Origin: Schizochytrium sp. CCTCC M209059
Taxonomy: Eukaryota > Sar > Bigyra > Thraustochytrida > Thraustochytriidae
Length of the DNA: 64,000 nt
Assembly: GCA_000818945.1 (NCBI GenBank)
Contig: KN805398.1
Span: 387,260 to 451,259 of the forward strand
Direction of reading: 5' to 3'
The position numbers and the translations under genes are program-made. Shown piece by piece: positions 1 through 11,685 of the stretch. Positions within the stretch are counted from its first letter, which is position 1; each line of letters opens with the position of its first letter. The notes under the pieces were generated by a model, which worked only from the letters and a program-made list of their open reading frames with translations, was not told where the DNA came from and made no database searches.

Positions 1-2054
1 GCCAGCCAGCGGGGGCCTACGCTCCCCGCCGCTGCGCTCCCCTCCTCTCCCCTCCTCTCCCCGCCGGGGGCGGTGCGGCGCGGCGCGGCGCCGTATTTCC
101 AGCAGCGGCCTGCCAGCCAGCACCGGCGGCGACAAACGTAAAAAGTCAACGCCGCCCGACCTCCCGACCTCCCGGCCTCCCCTCCCTCCCGGCCTCCCCT
201 CCCTCCACCAAGCCATGCCGGCAGATAAGTTAGCAGGCAGAGCAGCAGGCCGGCACGAAAGCCCGGTTAATAGCAGTGGGCGCCGAGGGGCGAGGATGGA
301 GGGAGGGAGAGCGGAAAAAAACGGGAGGAGGGGGAGGAGAAGTGCGGTTGGAGGCTGGAGGTTGGAAAGAAAAGAAAAGAAAATCGAAAAGAAACGGACA
401 GAAAGAAAATGATAAAAAACCAGACTGAAGGACTGAGGGGAAGAAAGATCGAGAGGCGGGCGCCGGCCGGCTGTCCTGGCTTTGACGCGAAGGCAGGCAG
501 GCAGGTCCTCACAGATGCGACCAGCACCAGGCAGAAGCCGCTGCAAACACAGCTCTCGACTTGCATTGGCTGGAGGCAGTGGCTGGGGCCATCGTAACCC
601 ACCCGCTCTCTCCTCCCCCCCCCCACTAGCCACAGCACGACTGCGGACTGCCGCAGGCTACTTACCCTCTCACCCACCACTACCTTGCTGGTCGGTGGCG
701 GCTGACTGGTGGATGGCAGCAGACGGCTGGCTGGCTGGCTGGCCTAGCAGAGTGGAGGAAGGGCCTGGAGGCCACTGCAGTGTGACTGCGGCGATGCGAG
801 CGATAGATCAGAGATAGTGTAGGTGGGAGGCGAGCTGATGGTTTGTCCCATGCTTTGCTTGCTCACTTTAAGCCAAGCCAAACCAAGCCAAGCCGAACCG
901 AGGCGGCAGGCTGGACTCGCTCGCTCGTTTACCGTCATCAACAGCACTAGGCTACGTAGAGACTAGGGGTGGCCAGGCCAGGCCAGCCTGCCAGCCTCAG
1001 CCAGCCAGCCAGCACCACATAAACCGCAGCGTCAGATCGCCCAGCACCCCCGACACCACAGCACGCCCCGGCTTGCGAATGCACTTCTCAGTGGGCCTGC
1101 CCGCTGCCACTGTCAGCCAGGAGGCAGAGCGCCTCGCTCTGGCCCCGCAGCTCGACACCAGGGCGCGACTGCCCCAGAGGTGCAGAGCGCCCGCCTTCGA
1201 TTGACCGGCGACAACTGTAGCCCTATTCCCACAGCGCACTACCTCTCGGCCCCGCCCGCCGGGAGGTAATCTGTGATCCAGCGTGCTGCGGGGCGTCCGA
1301 TCGTGGCTGCGGAGCTTGCTTACGGGGGGTTTATGATGCGCAATTTGTGTTACTTTCGCCGCGCCAGGTCTGCGGCGGACGCCATCGGGCCGCAGCAGCT
1401 TAGCTTGCGCTCCGCGCCGCCCCACCTCTCTCCCGCCCATGCCGCTCTCCGCTCTCCGCTCTGCCTCAGCGCAGGCGCCTCGCGCACGGCAGCGGCCTGC
1501 CCGCGCTCGCCCGGGCCCTCCGCGAGTGCCCTTTGGCCTGCTATCTTTCTTTCTCTCTCGCGCAGGCAGTCTGTCAAACAGACAGACTCCCTGGTGCACA
1601 CAGACCGCCCAACGATGCGGCCGCCGGCGGCGCCGATGCGGGAGGGACGCTCGGGCTCGCCCTGACATGGCGGTCGGCGCGGGCCCCAGCACGAAGCGCC
1701 GTGAGGCACCGCGAAGCAGCGCCCCTGTGTTCGCCCTCCCGCCGCGGCTGCTTCTGGAGCTGGCGGCTCCGGCGGGCTGGCCTCCGCGGCGCCTCGCCTC
1801 GTAATTCTCCATCTCGTCCGCGCGGCGCGAGACCCACCGCCAGGACCAGCCTCCACGCGCGCAGCCTGCAGGCACGGCGGCCGTCCGGAGAAATTCGCCC
1901 GCAGACTCACGCTCAGACAGAATGGCGGCGGGAGGAAGCGACGCGGAGCGAGGCGCGGCCCTGGAGACTGCGAGAAGGCCGGCCTCCTGCCGCGCAGGTC
2001 TCGCGGGGGAGAGCAGATATAGGTGGGGAAGGAGCAGAGACCGCGGCTAGCACA

Positions 2055-2056
<2 letters not shown>

Positions 2057-2096
<40 letters not shown>
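2057..2096 (+). repeat. (CAG)n trinucleotide run, about 13 copies
   Basis: Perfect CAG/AGC repeat in an otherwise GC-rich stretch. It lies in no recognisable gene, so it is treated as a noncoding microsatellite. Confidence 0.9.
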
Positions 2097-2097
<1 letters not shown>

Positions 2098-2596
2098 CAC
2101 AGGCTGGGCGCGTGCGTGACACGGCGAGGCCAAAAGGCCCAGGATTGATTGAGGGCCGGCGGCCTCCGCGACCGAGCGCCAAGCCGCTGGCTGGCCCGCG
2201 GGGGCTGGCTGCGGACGCTGGCTGTGGACGCTCCACCGAGGAAGGGGGGAAGCGAGGGGCCAAAACAGGCTGTGCGTCTAACACCGCGCCACAGCGTGGT
2301 GAGGGGCGCCTCGCCCGCCTCCTCTCGTTGCGGCCAACCGCCCTTCGCGCTAACAGCAGGCTCGCCGCTTCTTTCACCGCCGCTGTGCGTTGCCCGCCAG
2401 CGAGCGACCTTGGCGACGAACGCTCCGCTCCGCCAGCCTGCTCCGCACCGCGTGCCGGAATGCCCTGCCACCAGTGCCACCATGGCCAGTGGAGTAGCAG
2501 CTGCCCTGGCCCGGCTTATCGCGTCCGAGGAAGAGCATCACTCACATCGCCCTCCTCCATCACTGCCGGCGTCACGTCGCGTCGCATGGCATGCAC

Positions 2597-2637
2597 CGCA
2601 TCGCATCGCATCGCATCGCATCGCATCGCATCGCATT
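2597..2637 (+). repeat. (CATCG)n pentanucleotide run
   Basis: About eight near-perfect copies of a CATCG/GCATC unit, 28 bases before the large TTTC array. A related ten-base unit, GATGCGGTGC, is tandemly repeated near 43.8 kb. Confidence 0.9.
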
Positions 2638-2664
2638 GCCCACGCCCGCTGCATCTCCTCCGTG

Positions 2665-3340
<676 letters not shown>

Positions 3341-3917
3341 GCGTGCTCTGCTTGTGTTGCTTGCTTGCTCGTTCGCACCCCCGGGCGCCCACGCCTCCGC
3401 CTCCGCGTGGGTCGCAGCCCTTGTGTCAGGCCAGACGAGGACCGCGAACTCAGAGCGCCGTGGCCTCGTCAGCCCCGCTCGGGGCTCCCCGCGCGGGGCT
3501 CCCCGCGCGGGCCTGCCTGCCCGTGCCGCGCTGCAGCAGAAAGCGGCGGAAGCGGCGGCGGCGGCCTCGCGCACGGGGCCGTGGCAGTGGCCAGCGGCCA
3601 GCCTCTGCGCCTGCTTCAATGACCAGAGCCGCGCTGGCGCCGCCTGGCTGCGAGAGGAAAAATCTGGATTGGAAAGGAATGGAAGCGGCGGAGGAAGCTG
3701 AGGCCGCCGCGTTGGCCGGGCTCTGCGGTGAAAAGTCAGGGGGCTCTGGACGCGGTTGCCTTCGCGCGCGAGGCCGCTCGGCGGCTTTCTTGCGCCTTCT
3801 TCAGTCGCGCTGCGTGTTTCTGAAAACTGCCCTCCGGAAAGGCCAGGGCGCCCGCCGTACCGCACCGCCGCTGTGGGGCGCAGCGCCCTCTCCCCGGTCG
3901 GCTTCGATCGAGCCAGC

Positions 3918-3960
3918 GAGTGAGTGAGTGAGTGAGTGAGTGAGTGATTGATTGATTGAT
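3918..3960 (+). repeat. (TGAG)n then (TGAT)n microsatellite
   Basis: About seven GAGT units followed directly by about four GATT units. Short, simple and noncoding. Confidence 0.85.
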
Positions 3961-5751
3961 CGGCCGCCCGCCTCGCTGACTTTCTCACAGCAAGCCACCA
4001 GCCTGCCGTAGCTGCTGTCTCTCCGCAGTAGCCACCAGGCAATCGCCCGCAAATTCTGGGCCACGACCTTGGCGCGCGTCCTCTGTGCACCCACTGTGAG
4101 GCGCGAGCAAAATTTTGATTTTCCCGAATCATCTGTCCTAATGGGCTGGCTGGTCTGCCGCAATCTCTCGCCGCCCACTTAAAAAAGTAAAGTCAGCCGC
4201 CAGGACGCAATCAGATCAAAGGATCTGATCGTGAGTGAGGTGAAGCCATGCGCGCAATGGCCACCTCGTTGGATCGCCTCGCACGTCACGTCTCAAGTCG
4301 CTTCGAGCCATCATGCAGTGCAGACCGCACGCCCGGTCTGGTGATTCATTTTCTGGCTGGCTGCCCGGCTGGCTGCCCGGCTGGCTGCCTGGCCGACCGC
4401 CAGCCTATTGACTCTCTCTCTCATTCCCTTTCCTCGAGGGTTGCTTGCCTGTGCTCGCGGCGGCAGACTCGAAGATTCAGAGCGTGAAAGTACGCGTTTC
4501 CTCCGTCTTGCTGCTTGGACGGCTTGTTTCTGTTTACGAATCGATTCATCTTGTCTCCATATCTTGTTTTCGTTCGCCTGGGCGGCCGAGCCGCAGCGCT
4601 CGAAGGAGAAGAACTGCGGGGACCACGGGCGTTCGCGCAACGAAATGGAATCGCTTCTGGTTCCCGCAGCGAGGCCAGTGGGGCCGCGGTCGGCCCTTGC
4701 AGCGGGCCGGCGTTGGGTGTGGGAGCAGGCTCGCGGCCAGGCGATAAAACTGACGGAGGGGGCGAAGGGGGAGGGAGTCACGGTGTGAGAGGGAGGAGGG
4801 GGTGAGAAGCGTAGAGGAGGGGCAGCGAGCGGAGAGGCGCGGCCACTGTGGCCACAGAGAGGGAGCGGCGGCGGGGAGGGAGGGGAGCGAATGCATGCAT
4901 GCATTCATGCGTGCAGCTAGCTGCTGCTGCATGCAGCGACGTCTCGACGGGAAGATGGGTCGGATGATTGAATGATGCGTGAGTAGGGAGAGTCAGGTGG
5001 ACGGACGGACGGACGGACGGAAGGACGGTGCACGGCGGAACAGAGTTGCCAGGCAGACGGAGACCCTTCGGCGTGACGCTCGCAGGCAGGGAGGCAAGAG
5101 GCGCGCCCAGATGCAGCCAGTCAAGCTCTGCAGGGCCGGCCGACGCAAAGAAACCGACCACTTTCACAGAGGGGCTGCCCACGCTGCGGGGCCAGGCACG
5201 CAATACCGACGAACGCCTCGCAATCGTTCGTCGCTCCGAGTCGGCGACGCATGCATGCAGTAGCAGCAGCAGCGGCAGCGTTTCCGCGATCGCCAAACCA
5301 ACCACCAGGGCAGCGCGCGGGTCCGCGTCTCGCACGGCGGCGGCACGGTTTGTCCGCAAGCTTACTCTGCTGACGGCGGCGGCTGTAACTTTCGGGCCCG
5401 TCGCCGGACGCGAGAGAAAAGCAGAGGCTAGTGGTGGGTCACGCCGCCATCTCAAAAAGCGGTGGCCTTGCGCAAGCCCGTATGAGAGGAGATCAAGACC
5501 GACGCCGAAAGAAACACGCAAGAAACATTAGCCTTCGCGACAAAGTCTCCCCGTGTTCGGGCCTTCGGAGGTCCGAATCCAAGTCCAGGGGCCGAAGCCA
5601 TCACAAGTGCTGCAAGAACGCACGCAGGCTTAAGCTTGCTGCGATCCAAGTGCAACACCACCGCCTCATTTAAATGAAAAGGTGTGTGCCTAAGTGAAAA
5701 TCAATGTGGAATAGGGGCCTAATCTGCTGCGGCGAGTCAACTTCTTCTTGA

Positions 5752-6045
5752 AAGCGGAAGAGTAGTCGAACCCGCGTTAAGATACGTACATACTACTATG
5801 CAGACAAAAGCCGAGACCAAGGCCTAGGCAAAGCGTTTGCGATTTCAAGCTGTCTGAGCGCCGTAGAAAGAGACATAAATCTCGCTAAAAGGCCTATCAA
5901 GCTTATCGTTGAACTTGAAGAAATGGGGGCATGCATCGTGAAGGGAGCTCACATCGAATTTACAAGAGTGCCAAACGTGCCAGGCGTAACGATGATTGGA
6001 AAGCGATCCTGCTCTGCACAAAGCGCCTCTTGCATGTTGATCTAA
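5752..6045 (+). pseudogene. Open 97-codon stretch without start, possible gene remnant
   Basis: The frame opens just after a TGA at 5749-5751 and stays open to a TAA at 6043-6045. Its first ATG lies late in the frame. The central part has a natural protein look, with a hydrophobic helix or strand mix around KLIVELEEMGACIVKGAHI. A GTAACG that could serve as a splice donor follows a Pro-Gly pair inside it, and a pyrimidine-rich AG that could serve as an acceptor follows about 100 bases later; joined, the frame would stop soon after. I do not recognise the protein. It may be an exon, a decayed element, or chance. Confidence 0.3.
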
Positions 6046-6688
6046 ACTCTTTTGGCGCCCAAACGCAAAGATGCCGCTTTCTTTTATCTCTTGCAGTGGT
6101 GCATCAATCATGAACAAGAACAAAGATTCTAGAAGGTAACAACGTCGTGAGTCGCTGTGCTGTGGATCTCGCCATCATATCAATTGACCTTTTGGAACGC
6201 AAAGGTTCTGCGACTCTGTGCTGGTCCCAATTTTTTCCCTTCGCCAAAAATGAACACCTTCATCGGCGTCAAGTATACACCCATGGAATCACGCTATATC
6301 GTATCGATGTCGTAACATGCTGTGGCAGCAAAGCATTTGTAGGAACTCACAAAATCAACCCTTCCAGCCATCAATCTTTGAAGAAATAGCACGGCCGGCA
6401 AAAGAGAATTACCTCTTGTGACTCTTTCTCTACTTTGGCAGGAATGCCGAGACTATCCTTGCCCTCTCAGTTCTTGATAAAGACACAAATTAAATGAGCA
6501 AAAGCGTCCTTGAAGCTGACGATATCATGGAAATAAAGTCAAAGAAGAAGTGGATTCGAATAAACGATGATGTAATTCCGCTTCGTGGCTAGCACTAAAG
6601 TAGAACGTAGGCTGCAGGCTTCTCACGCTGCTATGCGGGGCTTCCTTGATGATTGGTATATATCGCTACATTTCTCGTCACTACCTAG

Positions 6689-6868
6689 CTAGCTAGGAAA
6701 AAATTAACCATTTGTTCATCGAGATCGTGTGCAAACTGTGGAGGCAAGTATCCGAGCAGAAAGTGTTGTCATTCTCGAGTTTACGAAATAGGTCCAGTGG
6801 ACGAGATCCTTAAAGATGTACACCGTATCTTCATGGCTGATGAATCGCTTCAAGAGTGCCGGAACTGA
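6689..6868 (+). pseudogene. Cys-rich, zinc-knuckle-like remnant
   Basis: A 59-codon frame with no start codon before its key motif contains CANCGGKYPSRKCCH. The spacing recalls zinc knuckles or small zinc ribbons of retroelement Gag or transposase proteins, but it is not a clean CCHC match (C-x2-C-x4-H-x4-C). It is bounded by stops at 6686-6688 and 6866-6868. It lies in the AT-richer island, which fits a decayed mobile element. No terminal repeats or reverse-transcriptase motifs were seen nearby, so this is only a weak call. Confidence 0.25.
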
Positions 6869-7713
6869 TTAAAGCCACCATCGCCTGAAGTTGTTGCAAA
6901 TTGCATAAACAAATGTTCCCTTTCACACATTCTTACGTGGGGCAATCACCTTTGTCATGCATGTGTTGTGTTGGGTGCGGTGTTCGATAGCCTGGTCCGT
7001 CTTCAGTAGATACTTTTAAATGCACATGCTAGTCTAATTTGGGCACGGTTCCAGGCCCCTGCGCGGACCTACGGCGCGGCCTTTTGCCGGTACCAGATTT
7101 TGCGCGGAATTTGTCGTTTCTACTTCTTGTCTCTTCGATGTATCTTTCGGATACCTGACTTTCTAGAGCAGCTTCCCTCCTGACAATACATCTTGGGGGA
7201 TGACCACTTCTTTGTTGTGGTCCAACACAATAGCAACTTCTCGTCTGGCCCTGCTTGCAGAGAGATACTTTATTTTCGTTCTCGTTTCTGTGCAACCGAA
7301 TCGTTCGCTTTGCAAGCTGTAGATTTTGTGTTCAAGGCACAACATGCATTGACGAACCGCACTTCGTTCTCAATATTTCAATTTTTGGGATTTTTTTTTA
7401 TTCAGCATTTTGAATGCCCGTGCTTGCAGCCAGGAGTAAAATTTCTTTTTAACTTATTTGCCAGAAAACTAGAGTAAATTTCGTTTAACGATTAATATTC
7501 CTCACGAGAGACAATGTCATTCTTCTTGTCATTACGTTGCTTCTTTTCACAACAGCTTGTTTCTCTCGATGGCTTCTTTGCAGACAGAACTTGGATCACT
7601 GATGCATGTCTCGCTCTTCATGCTCGTGTGGTACAACATTTCAAAGCTCGAACGAAATCAAAAGTTCAGGTTTTCCTTTGTGGTGATGGCTCTAGAATAT
7701 AATAGTGCTGCCC

Positions 7714-10668
7714 CTATTTTTGCTGTTGCTTTGCCTGTGCCTCTCTCTGAAGCAAAAGCAGCTCCTCGTCAGGCTCGGAGCCTCCGTCGTCGCCCATAAT
7801 CTTCCACAGATCGAGGATGCTACCCTTGTTATTAAGAAAGTCCACATAGACATCATTATGTGCCGTCAACGTGTCCTTGTCCTCGTCAAACGCACGCGAA
7901 AGCGACAGGCCCGGAGGGGTAGAAACCTTGGTCTTCTTGCCGTTCGTCCCATTCACAACCTTTTCAGGGGAACTTGACCTTGTCACCTCAGCCTCGCCGT
8001 CAATTCCATGACCCATGCCCCCCTTATGGCTGGTCTTCGCTCCGCCATCCACCTTGTGCTTGTTGATGATGCTGCTGTTGCTGTTGCTGTTGCTGATTTC
8101 ACTGATGCTCTTCTCCTTCTTGTCATCGCCGCTGACGATCCCGTTGGCTTTCGTATGAACAGAACTTGATGCGGCCGCCGGGTCAGCGCTTTCCTTTTTC
8201 CCTGTTTCCCTCTTGTCGACAGCGGCGGAGTCCGACGCTCGTGGTCCTAATGGGGTCGGCGTTGCTGCCGTGTTCAAGACACCCATGGACACAGCTTCTG
8301 GCTCCGTCTGCTTAGTGTTGCGCAATGCGATAGCGGTATCCGCGCTCTTGTTGTCCTTGCGAGCCGCCTCGCCGTCATCTCCATTACCCGGGTCTGGGGG
8401 CTCGACAGCTGTCTCCACAACAGTGGCTGACGATACTTCTTTCCCAGGCGTCGGCTCCGTGATACCACCTTGCGAGCCAGTTTTCTTGGTCTGGACTTTT
8501 TCTTGCGCTGAAGCGTTGCCGGCAGCAGTCGAGGCCGCAGAAGAAGACTTGGTAGCGGTCTTGCTGCTGCTGCTGCTGCTGCTGTTGTTGCTGTTGTTGT
8601 TGTTGCTGTTGTTGTTATTGTTACGCTGCGCGTCCTTCCGCTTCCGGTCCTTGCCTTTTTTCTTCTGGCGTTTAGACTTTTTATTGCGAGACTCGTCCTC
8701 GGCGAATTCCTTCCAGAGCGTTTCCTGATAGGAAAGATGAAAGCGTGAACAATCACAGCGCACGCAAACATTGCACTTGCACTCGGCGCAAAACTTGGTC
8801 GCGGGCGACTGCTTCGAGTATGGATGTTGGCAAATCGCGCAAATCACAAAATACTGCTTCCACATGCGCGTTGCACGCTTCCCAATTTGAGTGTTGCGAT
8901 GCTTTTGCAAATCCTGAATCTTGTCCGCCGTTAATAAGATAGAGTGTGCGTCGTCCTGTCGAGCAGCAGCTGCCGCAGCATCATCCTCGGAGGCGTTCAA
9001 AGGCGGACCTGCCGTCCCCGTTGACGGCAGCGTCGTCGTCTCCTCGCCCACCTGCAAGATCTTCTCCAGTCCCTCCAGCGCCATCATCACCATCGAGTTG
9101 TCTTGCAAAAGGTTGCATAGCACGGCCACGCACCCCTCACGCACAAGATGTTCGATCTGAAGGTCGCTTCCGCACGAAGTCGCGTTTAATAAAACCCAGC
9201 AAGCCTCGATCTTTACGTCCGGATCGGTATCAGCGTCCTTGCTCGCCAGCTTCACCAATGTAGGAATACTTCCCGAATCCAGCACCTGCTGGATTTGCTC
9301 AATCGTACCCGCCGCGATATTGCTCAGGGTCCAACATGCCTCCTTTTGAATGTCGCGGTTGCTGTGGCTGATCAAATCTTTGAGGCACGGAACAGCACCG
9401 CACTCGATGATCTGTTGCGTGTAGTCCTGCTCGTCCTCGGCGCACACGATGTTACCTACCGTGCGCAGCGCCGGTTTGACTACCCGCCACGACTTGTTGT
9501 GCAAGAGCTCCACCAACCGCGGGCACACGTTCGCTTCGACGACCGCCTCAATGTGCGGACTCGGGCCATCGCACAAATGGCTCAAGGCCCAGCACGCATG
9601 CGAGAGAACCTCCGTGTCGTCCGATTGTAGCACGGACCCGAGCGTCCCCAGCACCGCTTGCATGTCGAGGTCGGGGCGAGGCTGCCCATCGCACAGATTG
9701 CTCAGGGTCCAGGTTGCGATTCGCAATAGACTCGTTTCTCGCACGTCTTGCATGCACTTGAGCAGCGGCGCCAGCACCTGCGCCTCCAGAACCTTGTCAC
9801 GCGCTGGCGTCCCATCCCCAGCAATGTTTCCAAGCACCCATACTGCCTGTTCGAGAACCTCCTGGTGCGTCGACCCAAGTAGAGACACCAGCGTTGGAAC
9901 GGCATCGTTTTTCAACAGCAAGTGCGTGTGTTCCGTCGCCCCGGCCGCGATATTCGTCAGTGCCCATAGTGCTTCGACTTGCAGCGCGGCGTGTCCATTC
10001 TGTTTCAAAAAGTGCAGCAACTGCGGAACAATGTCCCGATCCAGCACGTCCTGCACCAAGGCATCCCGTTCCACTGATAAGAGCTGCCGGAATTTTTTCG
10101 TCGCCTCCAGCTGCACGTCGGCCTGGTCACTTCGAAGCATCTCCTCCAGATCCGCAATCGCAGACTTGAGCGACTCCAGGTTCTTTTGCGTCCAGGGTTG
10201 CGCGTTGTTTGGAGGCACTGGCGCCGGAATGTATCCTTGCGCCTCGCGCCGGAGTTGAGGCGAGTCTGCGGCTCCTGATCCCATCAGCACGCGCTCCAGG
10301 TGTTGTTTGTCAGGCCGCTTCGACGAGGCAGACGCCGCCGCAGCAGCAGCGGCCGCCGCTGCCGCCGCCGCCGCCGCCCCGGACGAAGTCGCCGTCGAGG
10401 ACGTTGACGCCCCGCTCGCCTTGCCTCTCGCGCCGCCCGCCGTTTTGCCCGCCGACCCGGACGCAGGCCCCACCGAAGCCGTCGATGCCGACGGAGACGA
10501 GGACGACGAACAAGAAGACGACGACGAACAAGAAGAAGAAGAAGAAGAAGAAGAAGAAGACGGCGCCTGCGAGGTCCCCGCGGTGGTCGCCTTCTTCTCG
10601 CCGCCGCCGCCGCTGCTCCCGTTCGCCGCCGCCCTGCTCCTCGCGCCGGCGCCGGCCGCCTCGCCCAT
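7714..10668 (-). CDS. Importin-alpha-like armadillo-repeat protein with Cys-rich C-terminal extension
   Basis: Single-exon gene, 984 residues. Residues about 165-550 are a run of armadillo repeats with importin-alpha hallmarks: repeated WALTNIAAG, WVLGNIAGD, WTLSNLCDG, WALSHLCDG and ACWTLSNIAAG motifs, whose Trp/Asn pairs form the nuclear-localisation-signal groove. The expected role is nuclear import adaptor. Two features are odd. The N-terminus is a low-complexity Ser/Ala/Gly stretch (1-115), and I see no Arg/Lys-rich importin-beta-binding segment. After the repeats, residues about 605-645 hold a cysteine cluster (C-x2-C, then C-x2-C-x4-C-x2-C-x-C) that looks zinc-binding, followed by a long Lys-, Asn- and Ser-rich disordered tail. 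The frame stays open upstream of this ATG as far as the assembly gap at 10724-11083, so the true N-terminus could lie inside the gap. It is divergent from the J-protein gene. Confidence 0.85.
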   Translation of the reverse strand: MGEAAGAGARSRAAANGSSGGGGEKKATTAGTSQAPSSSSSSSSSSCSSSSSCSSSSSPSASTASVGPASGSAGKTAGGARGKASGASTSSTATSSGAAAAAAAAAAAAAAASASSKRPDKQHLERVLMGSGAADSPQLRREAQGYIPAPVPPNNAQPWTQKNLESLKSAIADLEEMLRSDQADVQLEATKKFRQLLSVERDALVQDVLDRDIVPQLLHFLKQNGHAALQVEALWALTNIAAGATEHTHLLLKNDAVPTLVSLLGSTHQEVLEQAVWVLGNIAGDGTPARDKVLEAQVLAPLLKCMQDVRETSLLRIATWTLSNLCDGQPRPDLDMQAVLGTLGSVLQSDDTEVLSHACWALSHLCDGPSPHIEAVVEANVCPRLVELLHNKSWRVVKPALRTVGNIVCAEDEQDYTQQIIECGAVPCLKDLISHSNRDIQKEACWTLSNIAAGTIEQIQQVLDSGSIPTLVKLASKDADTDPDVKIEACWVLLNATSCGSDLQIEHLVREGCVAVLCNLLQDNSMVMMALEGLEKILQVGEETTTLPSTGTAGPPLNASEDDAAAAAARQDDAHSILLTADKIQDLQKHRNTQIGKRATRMWKQYFVICAICQHPYSKQSPATKFCAECKCNVCVRCDCSRFHLSYQETLWKEFAEDESRNKKSKRQKKKGKDRKRKDAQRNNNNNSNNNNSNNSSSSSSSKTATKSSSAASTAAGNASAQEKVQTKKTGSQGGITEPTPGKEVSSATVVETAVEPPDPGNGDDGEAARKDNKSADTAIALRNTKQTEPEAVSMGVLNTAATPTPLGPRASDSAAVDKRETGKKESADPAAASSSVHTKANGIVSGDDKKEKSISEISNSNSNSSIINKHKVDGGAKTSHKGGMGHGIDGEAEVTRSSSPEKVVNGTNGKKTKVSTPPGLSLSRAFDEDKDTLTAHNDVYVDFLNNKGSILDLWKIMGDDGGSEPDEELLLLQREAQAKQQQK

Positions 10669-10723
10669 GGACGCCGCCGCGCCGCCCGCGCTCGCGCTCT
10701 GCCCGCGCGCGCGGCTCGAGCGA

Positions 10724-11083
10724 NNNNNNNNNNNNNNNNNNNNNNNNNNNNNNNNNNNNNNNNNNNNNNNNNNNNNNNNNNNNNNNNNNNNNNNNNNNNN
10801 NNNNNNNNNNNNNNNNNNNNNNNNNNNNNNNNNNNNNNNNNNNNNNNNNNNNNNNNNNNNNNNNNNNNNNNNNNNNNNNNNNNNNNNNNNNNNNNNNNNN
10901 NNNNNNNNNNNNNNNNNNNNNNNNNNNNNNNNNNNNNNNNNNNNNNNNNNNNNNNNNNNNNNNNNNNNNNNNNNNNNNNNNNNNNNNNNNNNNNNNNNNN
11001 NNNNNNNNNNNNNNNNNNNNNNNNNNNNNNNNNNNNNNNNNNNNNNNNNNNNNNNNNNNNNNNNNNNNNNNNNNNNNNNNNNN
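10724..11083. other. Assembly gap (360 N)
   Basis: A run of 360 undetermined bases in very GC-rich sequence between the divergent importin-alpha-like and J-protein genes. It hides their shared upstream region and possibly the N-terminus of the importin-alpha-like protein. Confidence 1.
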
Positions 11084-11685
11084 CCCCGGAAACGGGGCCG
11101 AAGGAAGCCGCGGAGGAGGCCGCCGCGCCGGGGGAATCGGGGAAATGGGAAACCGCCCCGCCGCGGCGAAGTTCATGAGGCCAGCCTGAGTACAGATTGG
11201 CAAAGTAGGGCAAGAGCGAAGCAGGGCAAGAGCGAAGCAGGCGAGCCAGCGAGCGAGCGAGGCCGCGGCGGAGACGGCGGAGACGGCAGAGACGGCGGAG
11301 AAGGTTCGTCCTGCTGGCTGGCAGACCAGGAGAGACTGCGAGCGGACGCCGAGGAAATAACGCGGGAGCAAAGGCAGAGGTAGGTGGGCGAGCCAGCTCT
11401 CACGCTTCTGGGGCGCCTGGCCGGTCAATCCTTGGAGGCAGAGTGATTTGTCATTTGCCTTCGGAGCTTAAACGAGGAAATACTCAAAGGCTGGAATTGA
11501 TCGATCGATTCTTAAGCCAAAAGATCAAGAAACATTGGTATCGTCCTCCTTCTCGAGTCCCAATCGCCTCTTCTCCTCTTTTTCTTTTTTCTTTTTTTCT
11601 TTCTCATCTTTTCCGTCGTCAACTTTCAGACCACCTTTTAACCTGGGGGACTTAAACTTCCAGTCGACAAGTCTATCACAGCAAG
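11084..11685 (+). promoter_or_regulatory. Upstream region of the J-protein gene
   Basis: About 600 bases with no gene. A strong pyrimidine tract (about 11570-11628) ends in TTTCAG at 11624-11629, 57 bases before the ATG. This looks like a 3' splice site and suggests an intron in the 5' untranslated region. The donor was not identified. Confidence 0.35.

Larger units (their letters stand above)
5650..7650. other. AT-richer island with decayed coding-like stretches
   Basis: Base composition drops visibly from the GC-rich flanks to a mixed, AT-richer sequence, and microsatellites disappear. Several short frames have natural-looking amino-acid composition but lack starts or are cut by stops, including 5752-6045 (+), 6689-6868 (+) and 7163-7345 (-). 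No complete gene could be built. A degraded transposable element or old pseudogene is possible. The right edge runs into the presumed 3' flank of the importin-alpha-like gene. Confidence 0.45.

Noticed and set aside
997..2483. Long Arg/Ala/Pro-rich frames on the minus strand (292 and 377 residues)
   Set aside because: Composition follows GC content, the frames overlap others on both strands, and no motif is present.
4778..5521. 247-residue minus-strand frame
   Set aside because: Low-information composition with simple-repeat segments and competing frames; no domain or splice support.
5560..5590. tRNA T-arm-like GGTCCGAATCC
   Set aside because: No matching acceptor, D or anticodon stems could be placed around it.
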